Shown here piece after piece: positions 8,516 to 16,709 of a stretch of 49,082 nucleotides of DNA (position 1 is its first letter; each line of letters opens with the position of its first letter). The notes under the pieces were generated by a model. The model was not told where the DNA came from. It saw nothing but the letters and a program-made list of their open reading frames with translations, and made no database searches. Source of the stretch: CAYLNH01 sp964384625 (lineage in GTDB: Bacteria; Verrucomicrobiota; Lentisphaeria; JABSQK01); the NCBI GenBank assembly GCA_964384625.1, contig CAYLNH010000018.1, forward strand, positions 1 to 49,082, read 5' to 3'. The position numbers were made by a program, and so were the translations under genes.

Positions 8516-9388
8516 TTATGAGGTCCTGCCCGCCTCCGCAGTCCCGCGCCAGGTACTCGGGGTCGTGCCGAAGCGCGCCTTGAATGTGCGATTGAAATGG
8601 GTTGCGCTCTGAAAGCCGCACGCCGCGGCAATGTCGGCCACGGTCCGTCTGCTGTCCAACAGCAGATGGGCGCTGTGCTGGAGCCGGCGTTCATTCAGAT
8701 AGCCGGTGAACGTCTGCTCGCCGAAGCGGCGGAACAGACGCGACAGATGGTTCGGATGCAAGCCGAGGGCCGCGGCCGTTTCTGCGCGGTTGATTGGCTG
8801 CATGAAATGCTCGTCGACATAGCCGCAGACACGCAGCCAGGTCAGTCGCGCCCCGCCGACGCCGGCGGGCGGGGTCTCCAGCAACAACCGCAGCTTGTCC
8901 AGCAACGCCTGGAACAGACGGTGCCGAACCGAGGCCGTAGTATCCCCGGCATCCGCCAGAAGCGCCTGCAGGATCGCCCGCCCCTGACGATCCAGCGCGC
9001 CGGGGATGACCTCCTGCGCGACCGGCTGGCCGGCCAGCAATTCCTCGCCCGGCGCCGGGTCCGCGGTTACCAGCACGAGGCGGACGGAGTGCGCTTCGAA
9101 GACCGCCGACAGGGCGCGATTCGGTCGGCGGTAAAAGGTGCTCAGCAGAGCGCCCGGGCCGATCACCAGCGCGTCGCCGGCATCCAGCGACACCTCGCGG
9201 ACCTCGCCGTCATACGTGTACCGATGGTTGCGGACCCCTTCCAGGCTGAGCATCAGCCGCGGCACGCCGGCGGGCCCGGCGCCGGCGACGCGCGCCCGGG
9301 AGCGATCGCGGGCGACAACCACCCGAGCCGCGCGTTGATGTTCCAATATGTCCGCCAATAGCGTCGCAAATCGCCGATTCCAACCCAT
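8516..9388 (-). CDS. AraC-family transcriptional regulator
   Basis: 290 residues. An N-terminal cupin-like ligand-sensing domain (about 1-170; GDALVIGPGALLSTFYRRPNR) precedes the AraC double HTH (about 190-288). This includes NRAETAAALGLHPNHLSRLFRRF and the recognition-region signature RTVADIAAACGFQSATHFNRTFKARFG. It points towards the dehydrogenase operon on the same strand, about 125 bp upstream, and is the obvious candidate activator responding to the pathway substrate. Divergent from the pseudopilin-like gene at 9507. Confidence 0.92.
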   Translation of the reverse strand: MGWNRRFATLLADILEHQRAARVVVARDRSRARVAGAGPAGVPRLMLSLEGVRNHRYTYDGEVREVSLDAGDALVIGPGALLSTFYRRPNRALSAVFEAHSVRLVLVTADPAPGEELLAGQPVAQEVIPGALDRQGRAILQALLADAGDTTASVRHRLFQALLDKLRLLLETPPAGVGGARLTWLRVCGYVDEHFMQPINRAETAAALGLHPNHLSRLFRRFGEQTFTGYLNERRLQHSAHLLLDSRRTVADIAAACGFQSATHFNRTFKARFGTTPSTWRGTAEAGRTS

Positions 9389-9506
9389 GTACTTCGGTGC
9401 TTATGTTACAAATTGTTGATCATTGGATCAATATGTAACCCGGGTTGCCCTTCCAATCAAGGCCGGGATTGACTATCTTATGAGCACACTGCGGAGACAA
9501 CGGCGT

Positions 9507-10277
9507 ATGCAGCGAACGGATTTCACGCTTATTGAGTTGCTTGTCGCGATTGCGATTCTGGCGATCCTGGCGGCGTTGCTGCTCCCGGTTCTGGGCCGGG
9601 CGAAATACCAGGCGAAGCTGGCGCTGGACGCCAACAACCAGCGGCAACTGGTCTTCGCCTACACCATGTACGCCGGCGACAACCACGGCAACCTGCCGCC
9701 GACCATCGCCACGGATGACTACGGCGGCCGCTACTGGGCCCCGCCCTGGTGGATCAACTACCATGCCGACGAAGCCGACCGCTGGGAGACCAGCAACGGC
9801 GGATCGCTGCATTACTATCTCGGCACCTATGTCCCGACCGTCCGCCTGTTTCACTGCCCGGTCGTCGGCGTCGATTCCAACGCGTTCGAGGACGACTACC
9901 ACGATGAGTCCAGCCGCTTCACGCTTTCCTCGTACTACCTGTTCCCGGGCTGGATCGGGCTGGAGACGGGCACTCCCGCTCTCAAGCCGAAAGTCAAGAT
10001 GACCGATGCCGGCTTTACCCCGATGGTGTCGGACATGGCGTATTACCATTACCCGGCCCGGATCTACCGCATGTCTCATCCGTTCCCCGGCTCGGCGACG
10101 CCGGAAGCGACCTTGCATCGAGCGGATCCGGCCGCCTTCCCCGGCTGGTTCGACGCCGACATGAACACCGGCTATGCCGACGGCCATGTCGGCCGCTGGA
10201 CGTCAGCGCAGGGCTCCGACTTCGACTACAGCATGGGCGGCAACGCCATCAAAATGCTGCTGCCGCCGCCGGAGTGA
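9507..10277 (+). CDS. pseudopilin-like secreted protein (type II prepilin N-terminal motif)
   Basis: 256 residues from the ATG at 9507, chosen because GGAG lies about 10 bases before it and because the short basic leader MQRTD directly precedes FTLIELL, as the prepilin peptidase site requires; an ATG at 9480 is possible. FTLIELLVAIAILAILAALLLPVLGRA is the cleavage/methylation motif and membrane helix. The globular part is tryptophan- and tyrosine-rich and ends with the NTGYADGHVGRW phrase (H-x9-DG-like), typical of the large pseudopilin families of Lentisphaerota and Planctomycetota. The role is unknown; type II secretion-like surface assembly is the usual guess. Confidence 0.85.
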   Translation: MQRTDFTLIELLVAIAILAILAALLLPVLGRAKYQAKLALDANNQRQLVFAYTMYAGDNHGNLPPTIATDDYGGRYWAPPWWINYHADEADRWETSNGGSLHYYLGTYVPTVRLFHCPVVGVDSNAFEDDYHDESSRFTLSSYYLFPGWIGLETGTPALKPKVKMTDAGFTPMVSDMAYYHYPARIYRMSHPFPGSATPEATLHRADPAAFPGWFDADMNTGYADGHVGRWTSAQGSDFDYSMGGNAIKMLLPPPE

Positions 10278-10361
10278 CGGCCCGGATTCTTGCCGCAGCG
10301 CTGTTGTTTCGGCGCTTGCACCACCCGACCCCGGGCGGCTTGCGGCAGGTGAAAGCGGCCC

Positions 10362-12188
10362 CTATCGGTTGCGGGCCTCACTGCGGCTCTGGATGCTGAC
10401 CAAGACGCCGGTCGCGGGTTGAGACAGTTCGGCGGCGTTGGCTTCATCCGTATCGATGTGCATCTCCAGCGAATAGCTGTCCTTTACCCGAATCACCACA
10501 TCGCCGAAGATCAGCTCGCGCCCTTCGCCGGCCACCTTGACCAGCACATGATCGCCGTTGTGGACCCCGAACTGCTCCGCGTCCTCAGGCGACATGTGAA
10601 TATGCCGCTTGGCGCAAATGACGCCTTGCGGCAGGACTACCTTGCCGGCCGTGCCTTCCAGCGTCAATGACGGGGTACCGTCCAGATCGCCGGACTCGCG
10701 GATGGGGGCGTCGATGCCGAGCTTGAACTCCTCGGTCCGCGAGATCTCCACCTGCGTCTGCGTCCGTTCCGGGCCGAGAATACGGACGTTGTCAACCCGG
10801 CCGCGCGGGCCGATCAGGTTGACGCGCTCCTCGCAGGCGAACTGCGCCGGCTGTTTCAGGTCCTTGATCGGCGTCAGTTGATGTCCTTCGCCGAAGAGCG
10901 CCTCAACGTCTGCCCGGCACAGGTGCACGTGGTGGGCGGAAATGCCGATCGGAATCGGCCGCACGCCGTCCATGGCATGCAGGTGCGAACCGCGGGCGTA
11001 CTTGACGGCGTCAAGACATTTGCGCGCCATCATGAGTTCTTCGTTCGTGTGCGCCACCAGCACGTGGGCATGGGCGGAGGGCGCGCTGATATCCACCACC
11101 GGGGTGTCGCCGACAACATGGCAGCGTTGATTCTTCACCTCGTCGACGCCGAGACCGTACTTCTCGGTATTCTGCATGATGCGCAGGCGAATGCCGCGGC
11201 TGTTCTCGCCGATGCCCCCGGTGAAGATAACCGCGTTGACCCAGCCGAGACTCAGCATGTAGCTGCCGATGTACTTGCGGACGCGATAGCAGAAAACCTT
11301 GATCGCCAGCAGGGCCCGGGGATTCCCGGCATCCGCGGCCTGCAGGACCTCCTGCATATCGTTACTGACCCCGGAGAGCCCCAGGAGACCGGATTCCTTG
11401 TTGAGCAGACGATCGATCTCGTCGATGCTCATGTCCTTCTCGCGCGCCAGATGGAAGATGATCGCCGGGTCCAGATCACCGCTGCGCGTGCCCATCACGA
11501 GCCCTTCCAGCGGGGTCATGCCCATACTGGTGTCGATCGCGTTGCCGCGGTCGATGGCACAGACGCTGGCGCCGCTGCCCAGGTGGCAGGTGATCAGCTT
11601 GAGCCGGCGCAACGGCCGTTCCAGGAACTGCGAGGCCAGCAGGGCAACGTACTCGTGTGAGTTGCCGTGGAAACCGTAACGCCGGATCCTGTCCTGCTCG
11701 TAGAGCTCGTGGGGAATGCCGTAGACTGCCGCGTGATCCGGTATCGTATTGTGGAAGGCCGTGTCGAACACCGCGACATGACGGGCCTGCGGCAATTTCC
11801 GGCGCGCGGTTCGGACGATCTGCAGATTGATCGGATTGTGCAGCGGCGCCAACGGCGAGCAGGCCTCGATCGCCGCTTCGATGTCGTCGTCAATGACAAC
11901 CGGGGCCTGCAGTTTCTCGCCGCCATGAACAACACGATGCCCCACGACCGGGAGCTCGCCGACCCCCTGGGCTTCGATGGTCCGAAAGACGATCTCGAGG
12001 GCGACATCGTGGTCCCGGGCGTCCACGGCGTCAGCGGTCTTGTCGCCGTCTGCAGTGGTCCGGCTGTGGCCGCTTGTGTCGCCGCCGATATTGCTGACAT
12101 TGCCTTTGAGCACGGTTGTCTCCCGCTGCATGTCGAGCAGGTGGTATTTCAGGCTGGAACTGCCGCCGTTAAGGATCAGGACCTTCAT
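10362..12188 (-). CDS. ackA-pduL: acetate kinase fused to PduL-type phosphate acyltransferase
   Basis: 608 residues, ATG preceded by GGAG. Residues 1-395 are a complete acetate kinase: N7 in LILNGGSSSLKY, R85 in VGHRVVHGG, D142 in FDTAFH, H174 in YGFHGNSHEY, CHLGSGASVCAI and the terminal E383/E384. Residues about 408-600 are a PduL phosphotransacylase: histidine-rich metal motifs SAHHVHL (419-423) and KRHIHM (528-532), plus H577 in LEMHIDTDEANAA. The two halves catalyse acetyl-CoA + Pi to acetyl-P, then acetyl-P + ADP to acetate + ATP (or the reverse), so one chain covers the whole acetate branch. No shell-protein genes are nearby, and no encapsulation peptide precedes the internal PduL domain. 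Confidence 0.93.
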   Translation of the reverse strand: MKVLILNGGSSSLKYHLLDMQRETTVLKGNVSNIGGDTSGHSRTTADGDKTADAVDARDHDVALEIVFRTIEAQGVGELPVVGHRVVHGGEKLQAPVVIDDDIEAAIEACSPLAPLHNPINLQIVRTARRKLPQARHVAVFDTAFHNTIPDHAAVYGIPHELYEQDRIRRYGFHGNSHEYVALLASQFLERPLRRLKLITCHLGSGASVCAIDRGNAIDTSMGMTPLEGLVMGTRSGDLDPAIIFHLAREKDMSIDEIDRLLNKESGLLGLSGVSNDMQEVLQAADAGNPRALLAIKVFCYRVRKYIGSYMLSLGWVNAVIFTGGIGENSRGIRLRIMQNTEKYGLGVDEVKNQRCHVVGDTPVVDISAPSAHAHVLVAHTNEELMMARKCLDAVKYARGSHLHAMDGVRPIPIGISAHHVHLCRADVEALFGEGHQLTPIKDLKQPAQFACEERVNLIGPRGRVDNVRILGPERTQTQVEISRTEEFKLGIDAPIRESGDLDGTPSLTLEGTAGKVVLPQGVICAKRHIHMSPEDAEQFGVHNGDHVLVKVAGEGRELIFGDVVIRVKDSYSLEMHIDTDEANAAELSQPATGVLVSIQSRSEARNR

Positions 12189-12332
12189 CGTGTCACTCCG
12201 GAATGCGTGGTTTTGCTGTTGCTCAACAATGCCGCGGCCCGGCCCAATATCCAGCTATGCCCCGCAGTTCCGGAACAACCCACGAGCCGGATTTCTTTGC
12301 GGTTCGGAGATGCAGCGAGCCGGAAATTGCCA

Positions 12333-13031
12333 TCAGTTTTCTCGTTCATGAACTTGTTCAGATGAACACCGCATGTCATGCTCGCCAGACCTGCTTCCGA
12401 CCAGGACGGGGTCTGACGGGCGCATGTCACTTCCGTAGGTGGTTTTGGTCGACAGAGCCAGCACGTCCGGCAGGGAGATTGCGGTGATCGTCTCGGTCAA
12501 CGGAAACGTCTTGTCGCCCGGATACACGACCCACAGATGGTCAAGATTCAGATCGCGTTGCGCGATATGCATCGACTTCGTCGTCTTCGGAGCCTCGTTC
12601 AGCTTGATCTCAAAGCCCAGCCTGGTGGTTCCCCGGACGATCAACAGATCCAACTCGGCGCCGCCATGCGTCGCCCAGAAGTACGCCTGGCGTTCGCCGA
12701 ACCTGCACATCAGCTCCTCCAGGGCAAAGCCTTCCCACGAAGCCCCGAACTTGGGATGGCTCTCCAACTCCGCCTGGCTCTCGATGCGCAATAACGTGTG
12801 CAGCATACCGGAATCCCGAATGTAGACCTTGGGCGCCTTCACCACGCGCTTGCCGACGTTCTCCGCCCAGGACGGCAGCTGCCGGACCATGTGGGCGCCG
12901 CTCAACTGGTCCAGATACCGACGGACCGTCTTCCCGGTGACCTGCAATGACGACGCGATCTCCGCGGCACATCGGCTGCGTTTGAGCGCGGCCCGCAGCT
13001 GCTTCAGGATCCCCTGTCGCTCAACAAACAC
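12333..13031 (-). pseudogene. C-terminal remnant of AAA/DUF4143 ATPase
   Basis: 232 readable codons from a GTG. The sequence matches the second half of the common ATP-binding DUF4143 proteins. A winged helix (CAAEIASSLQVTGKTVRRYLDQL) is followed by GKRVVKAPKVYIRDSGMLHTLL and a PD-(D/E)XK-like core (GAELDLLI then GFEIKL). The whole N-terminal P-loop half (about 180 residues, Walker A/B) is missing, and the preceding 170 bp do not encode it. The 3' end runs past the normal terminus (LPDVLAL) into unrelated sequence at GACGGGGTCTGAC (12405-12417). I call it a truncated, probably non-functional gene. Confidence 0.75.
12405..12417. repeat. 13-mer shared with 17829-17841
   Basis: GACGGGGTCTGAC occurs here, just beyond the homologous part of the truncated DUF4143 gene, and again at 17829-17841 at the 5' break of an ankyrin gene fragment. 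It is close to a palindrome (GTCAGACCCCGTC on the other strand). Confidence 0.5.
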
Positions 13032-13049
13032 CGCACGCCTCCGCTAAAG

Positions 13050-13090
13050 TTTCTTGAAAATACGGAATAAAATTCCCGATTTTCAAGAAA
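13050..13090. promoter_or_regulatory. 19-bp inverted repeat upstream of the truncated DUF4143 gene
   Basis: Arms 13050-13068 (TTTCTTGAAAATACGGAAT) and 13072-13090 are reverse complements at 17 of 19 positions, around a 3-bp AAA centre. It is AT-rich in a GC-rich genome and lies 19 bp before the remnant start. It could be an operator, a terminator-like structure or a mobile-element end; similar inverted repeats precede two other ATPase genes in the window. Confidence 0.7.
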
Positions 13091-13204
13091 TAACGCGCCA
13101 ATCGCCCATGTTGTGGACTTCCCGTTCTCCGGAATGATGTGGACCTGATGGCCCTGGTCCAACACTTGCCATAAATCCGGGTCATCGGCTTATTGGCAAG
13201 CCTT

Positions 13205-14614
13205 TCACGTCAATAGATCCATCTGCGGCCCGGCAAAGAGCAAGATACCTTTGGATTTTGCACGTTGCTGCAGTTTCCTGGTGAACCCGGCTTTCGAGAA
13301 GAGCGCGTAGCGGATGGCATAGTCTTTCAGTTTGGGCAGTTGATTGCCCCGCTCGATCAGCGAATTCAACGTTGATTCATCTGTCTTGCGCGATGTCCAT
13401 TTGCATTCTGCAAGCAGGGCGTTGCGACTGCGTTTCTCAACTGCGGCGACATCAATTTCAACGGATCGGGTCCAGATTCTGCCGACACGCTCGGGGATAA
13501 ATGACAACTGATTGGTATCCCCCAGAACCGTGATCCGGCGACGAGCCAGTTCCTCGAAACCGGTCTTGCCGACATATGCCGGGAGGCTCTCGGTGATGAG
13601 GGTCATCAACCGGTCAATACGGTCCTGCTCCAACAGATCCAGATTGGCCGCGACAAAGCGATAGTAGAACTGCAGGTACGGATCACGGATTTCGTAGCGG
13701 CTCCGACGGGTGTTGCCGACATTACGGACGTCAACGGAGATGATGCGACGCACAAACCGCAGGTCCATCAAGGTACTCAAGTATTTGCCCACATGCGTGT
13801 TGGCAATACCAACTTCACGAGCAATGGCAATCGGCGGCTTTAGGCCGGTACCAAGCGCTTCCAAGACAGCCATATATGTGCGGGGCTCGGAGATCTCATC
13901 CTGGATAATGAACGCCGGTTCCTGTCGAAAAATCGTCACCGGAGAGAGAATCAGTTCCCGGATATTGGCCTTGACCGGTCGACGATCATCCCACATCTCC
14001 AGATACTTCGGGACGCCTCCGACGATACTGTAAACTTCCACGAGTTGCTCGGCGCTGTATCGCGGCAGGAAGTGCCTGATCTGGTCAAACTCGATTTCCT
14101 CCAGCAGCATATCCGCAGTACTGCGGCCGTAGAGCGGGCCGGTACCGGCGAGAAACTCTTTATGCATCATATGATAGTGCGAACCGGAAAGCACCAGGAA
14201 CAACCGAGAGTCTTCCCCGCGCTGATCCCAGGCCATCTGAAGCAAGCTGGCGAACTCCGGGACCGCCGCGAGCAGATAGGGAAATTCGTCGATCGCCAAA
14301 ATGACCGTGTCCTTGCGGGACGCATCGAAAATAAACTCAAGCGCTGCCTGCCAATCGGAAAACTGCGTTCCCGGCGGAAGGCTAAGGGCTGACCGTTGAA
14401 CAGCCCGGGCGAAACTGTCCAACAGAATTGCCGATGAACTCTTGTGGGCGACCCAGTAGACCCCACTCGCTTTGACCTGCCGGTCGAGCCAGTGGTTTAT
14501 CAGTGCGGTCTTGCCGATGCGCCGCCGACCGTAGAGTACCAGCAGTTGTGCCTCATCCCGGCCAAGCAACTCATCCAGCTTCGCCAGCTGGCGTTCACGA
14601 TTCACAAATTCCAT
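13205..14614 (-). CDS. AAA-type ATPase with DUF234 (PD-(D/E)XK-like) C-terminal domain
   Basis: 469 residues from the ATG at 14614 (a GTG lies one codon earlier). Walker A is LLVLYGRRRIGKTALI (about 26-40), Walker B VILAIDEFPYLL (about 108-120); a winged helix with GIANTHVGKYLSTLMDLRFV follows. The C terminus has the DUF234 nuclease-like core VEIDVAAVEKRSRNALLAECKW. The family is widespread, often multicopy and near mobile DNA in archaea and anaerobic bacteria; its job is unknown, with DNA-linked or defence-like roles proposed. Here it sits between the truncated DUF4143 gene and the decayed start of the ankyrin island. Confidence 0.88.
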   Translation of the reverse strand: MEFVNRERQLAKLDELLGRDEAQLLVLYGRRRIGKTALINHWLDRQVKASGVYWVAHKSSSAILLDSFARAVQRSALSLPPGTQFSDWQAALEFIFDASRKDTVILAIDEFPYLLAAVPEFASLLQMAWDQRGEDSRLFLVLSGSHYHMMHKEFLAGTGPLYGRSTADMLLEEIEFDQIRHFLPRYSAEQLVEVYSIVGGVPKYLEMWDDRRPVKANIRELILSPVTIFRQEPAFIIQDEISEPRTYMAVLEALGTGLKPPIAIAREVGIANTHVGKYLSTLMDLRFVRRIISVDVRNVGNTRRSRYEIRDPYLQFYYRFVAANLDLLEQDRIDRLMTLITESLPAYVGKTGFEELARRRITVLGDTNQLSFIPERVGRIWTRSVEIDVAAVEKRSRNALLAECKWTSRKTDESTLNSLIERGNQLPKLKDYAIRYALFSKAGFTRKLQQRAKSKGILLFAGPQMDLLT

Positions 14615-14730
14615 CACACATTACGCCTTCAGTATATTACCAAGCATGTAACTAAATTCGTCATCTCAAGGCTCAAAAGTCAAGCGATTTGCGCGAGAAA
14701 ACTGGCGTGACCAGCTCATTTCGAATTGGG

Positions 14731-14812
14731 CTATAATTGCTGTTTTCACGCATGATCATGTTCTTGCACCACGGCCTCAGTCCATCGCGATGCGTTTGAA
14801 GATCATCTGAGT
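14731..14812 (-). pseudogene. remnant of a DUF3592-like gene 3' end plus downstream leader
   Basis: This 82-bp stretch closely matches 39009-39092, which holds the last codons of the DUF3592 membrane protein gene (PDDPQTHLAID) and the start of a 13-codon leader ORF downstream. Here a small deletion destroys the frame at the DUF3592 end, and no upstream part of that gene remains. It shows that a segment like the one at 39 kb once existed here. The conserved core includes a CATGATCATG palindrome. Confidence 0.65.
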
Positions 14813-14875
14813 AGCAGAGCCAGGGCACTGACCGCTGAGCGAAAGAGGATCTTCCGTGGTCTCGGGTTGCGCGGG

Positions 14876-15131
14876 TTACTCATCATCATCACCCCAGGCT
14901 TCGTCATCGTCGTCGCCCCATGGACTGCTGTTCTGGTTGTGGGGAGTATTGGTTTTTGTGTCCTTCTGGGTTCCCCATGCGTCGGCTTCCACCCGGCACG
15001 GAGACACCAAAGGCACGCCTGAACCTGCTCTCAGGAGAGAGTGAGTGCACGATAGCGATGGTCCCGATGACTGCCAGGATGACAGCTGCCGCGCCGCCGC
15101 GAAGGAGTAACAGTCGTCCCTTTGCCTTCAT
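14876..15131 (-). pseudogene. internally deleted gene: membrane N terminus joined to acidic WGDDD tail
   Basis: From the ATG at 15131 (overlapping the stop of the upstream ankyrin gene, ATGA) a membrane-anchor start is read: MKAKGRLLLLRGGAAAVILA then IGTIAIVHSLSPESRF. After a frame change, the downstream sequence encodes DAWGTQKDTKTNTP and an acidic SSPWGDDDDEAWGDDDE end that stops at 14876. That tail is nearly the same as the C terminus of the ankyrin/FGE-like protein at 24890 (DAWGTQEDTKTGTP, WGDDDDAWGDDDDE). The simplest reading is a paralogue that lost its whole middle, with an accompanying frameshift. Confidence 0.7.
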
Positions 15132-16129
15132 TTCTTCGTTTCGTTGTTTACGGCTTCGGCTTTCAGTTCGGCGCCGGTCTTGGCGTCGTGCTTGCGTAGG
15201 AACTGCTTGATTTCGGGCTCCTCAGCGCAGTCCAGTGGGGTGTGGCCGTCATCTGAAGTACGAGCGTTGACGTTCGCGCCTGCGTTGAGCATTGCGCGAA
15301 CAATCGTCACGTCCGTGCCGGCGGCCCAATGGAATGGGGTCACCCCGAGCGCATCGGCTGAGCTTGGGTCAGCTTTCTTCGCGATCAAACGCAACACAAC
15401 ATCCCGGTTCTCCGCATCAGTGGCGCACGCCTGCATGAGACATAGGGCGAGAACACTTCGGCCCGAACGGTCGTCGACGTTTGGGTCAGCACCATGGTCT
15501 AGACACAACGCGACTGCATTCCATTCGTATTGTTTTGCAGCCACGACAATGGGCGGAGGCCATCTTGGGGGCACACCATCATCTCGCGGACAGTTCGGGT
15601 TGGCGCCGTGCTCAAGGAGGAGTTGGGCAATCTCCCATTGGCCCTTGATCGAAGCGTAGTTGATTGCTGTCCGATGGTATGCGTCGGCAGGAGCATCCGG
15701 ATCGGCGCCTGACTCAAGAAGCAGTGCGCACATTGCCAGATCGCCGTTGCTCGCCGCGCTCGCCAAGGGCGCATGTTCGTGGAAGTACTCCCGTCCGGTC
15801 TCGGCGAACACCCGCGCCGCACCATCTGGGTCAGCCCCGTGCTTGAGCAGTACGCGGGCACACTCGTGACGGCGCAACCGAACCGCATACATCAACAGGC
15901 TATCCTGGAATTGCGGACTTCCATCGCTCTCCACCAGGTTTAGGTCCCTGCCGGACCACCGAAGCAAATAGTCCAGGCTGCCATGGTCGCCGATCTGGAT
16001 GAGCTCACGTGCTGACAGCTGCCGCGCACACAACCAGTTCGCCCCGTACCACACGCCGTATGCCGGGAGCAACAGCGCCGGAACAATGACCGCCAGGCGA
16101 AGGAGGACCTTGCAGTGTTTGGATTTCAT
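15128..16129 (-). CDS. membrane-anchored ankyrin-repeat protein
   Basis: 333 residues from the ATG at 16129, chosen for the strong AAGGAGGAGAA upstream; the open frame extends further, but that part overlaps another gene in a poor frame. An N-terminal membrane anchor (about 9-30; VLLRLAVIVPALLLPAYGVWYG) is followed by six or so ankyrin repeats with ECARVLLKHGADPDGAA, MCALLLESGADPDAPA, IAQLLLEHGANPNCP and NAVALCLDHGADPNVDD. The end, RKHDAKTGAELKAE, is a tag shared with the fragment at 17582. Most of the chain would lie outside the cytoplasmic membrane. Its N terminus resembles the protein at 24890 (both LLRLA(V/I)IVP..., WYG(A/T)N). Ankyrin domains bind proteins; partner unknown. Confidence 0.85.
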   Translation of the reverse strand: MKSKHCKVLLRLAVIVPALLLPAYGVWYGANWLCARQLSARELIQIGDHGSLDYLLRWSGRDLNLVESDGSPQFQDSLLMYAVRLRRHECARVLLKHGADPDGAARVFAETGREYFHEHAPLASAASNGDLAMCALLLESGADPDAPADAYHRTAINYASIKGQWEIAQLLLEHGANPNCPRDDGVPPRWPPPIVVAAKQYEWNAVALCLDHGADPNVDDRSGRSVLALCLMQACATDAENRDVVLRLIAKKADPSSADALGVTPFHWAAGTDVTIVRAMLNAGANVNARTSDDGHTPLDCAEEPEIKQFLRKHDAKTGAELKAEAVNNETKK

Positions 16130-16176
16130 TTCTCCTCCTTGGTCGGTACGAAGCCCATTTTGGCAGACCATGCCGT

Positions 16177-16695
16177 TCAGGGGTAAATGCCAAAGCTCCG
16201 CCACATCCCAAGCACGACAAATCCCAGGATGTAAACATAGGCCACGAGCGAAACTGCCGGCGAAGCTGTCCTTGCCATGGCCGCATGTTTCCCGAACGCC
16301 TCGCAGTCGATACGATAGCGACGAACAGCCATTACAATACCGACGACTGCAACCACTCCGGAGACAACAAAAAACAGGGCAAGCATCGCCGCCAGATGCG
16401 TAAGCAGAGATTGGTCTATTGAGCTCTCCGATACCGGGCTGGTGCAGACGAGCAACCAGAAACAGCCCAGCACGACGGCATCCAACAGCAGAAGAAGAGA
16501 ACTCAGGTTGATCTTCTGTCTCGCCCGAAACGTGACGATTTCCAACGCGACGACAACGACAATCGCGCTGAACACCGGTGTGAATAACCCGGCAATCCCC
16601 GGATCTCCTACAGCCGACGCCAACTTGATGATTGCGTACAAGACCGCGATGAGAACGATTGCCAGACGCAGCAGCATCTTTCCCTGTGCTTTCAC
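16177..16695 (-). CDS. multi-pass membrane protein of unknown function
   Basis: 172 residues with four or five hydrophobic helices (about 9-27, 35-53, 65-83, 100-125 and 148-165). The start MKAQGKMLLRLAIVLIAVLY resembles the basic plus LLRLA anchors of neighbouring ankyrin proteins. It lies 14 bp downstream of the ankyrin gene at 16710 and 47 bp upstream of the one at 15128, so it is probably co-transcribed. No family recognised. Confidence 0.65.
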   Translation of the reverse strand: MKAQGKMLLRLAIVLIAVLYAIIKLASAVGDPGIAGLFTPVFSAIVVVVALEIVTFRARQKINLSSLLLLLDAVVLGCFWLLVCTSPVSESSIDQSLLTHLAAMLALFFVVSGVVAVVGIVMAVRRYRIDCEAFGKHAAMARTASPAVSLVAYVYILGFVVLGMWRSFGIYP

Positions 16696-16709
16696 TACTG
16701 TTTCGATTC

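Noticed and set aside
10362..12188. part of a bacterial microcompartment locus
   Set aside because: PduL and AckA are typical of such loci, but no shell protein, aldehyde dehydrogenase or encapsulation peptide is nearby.
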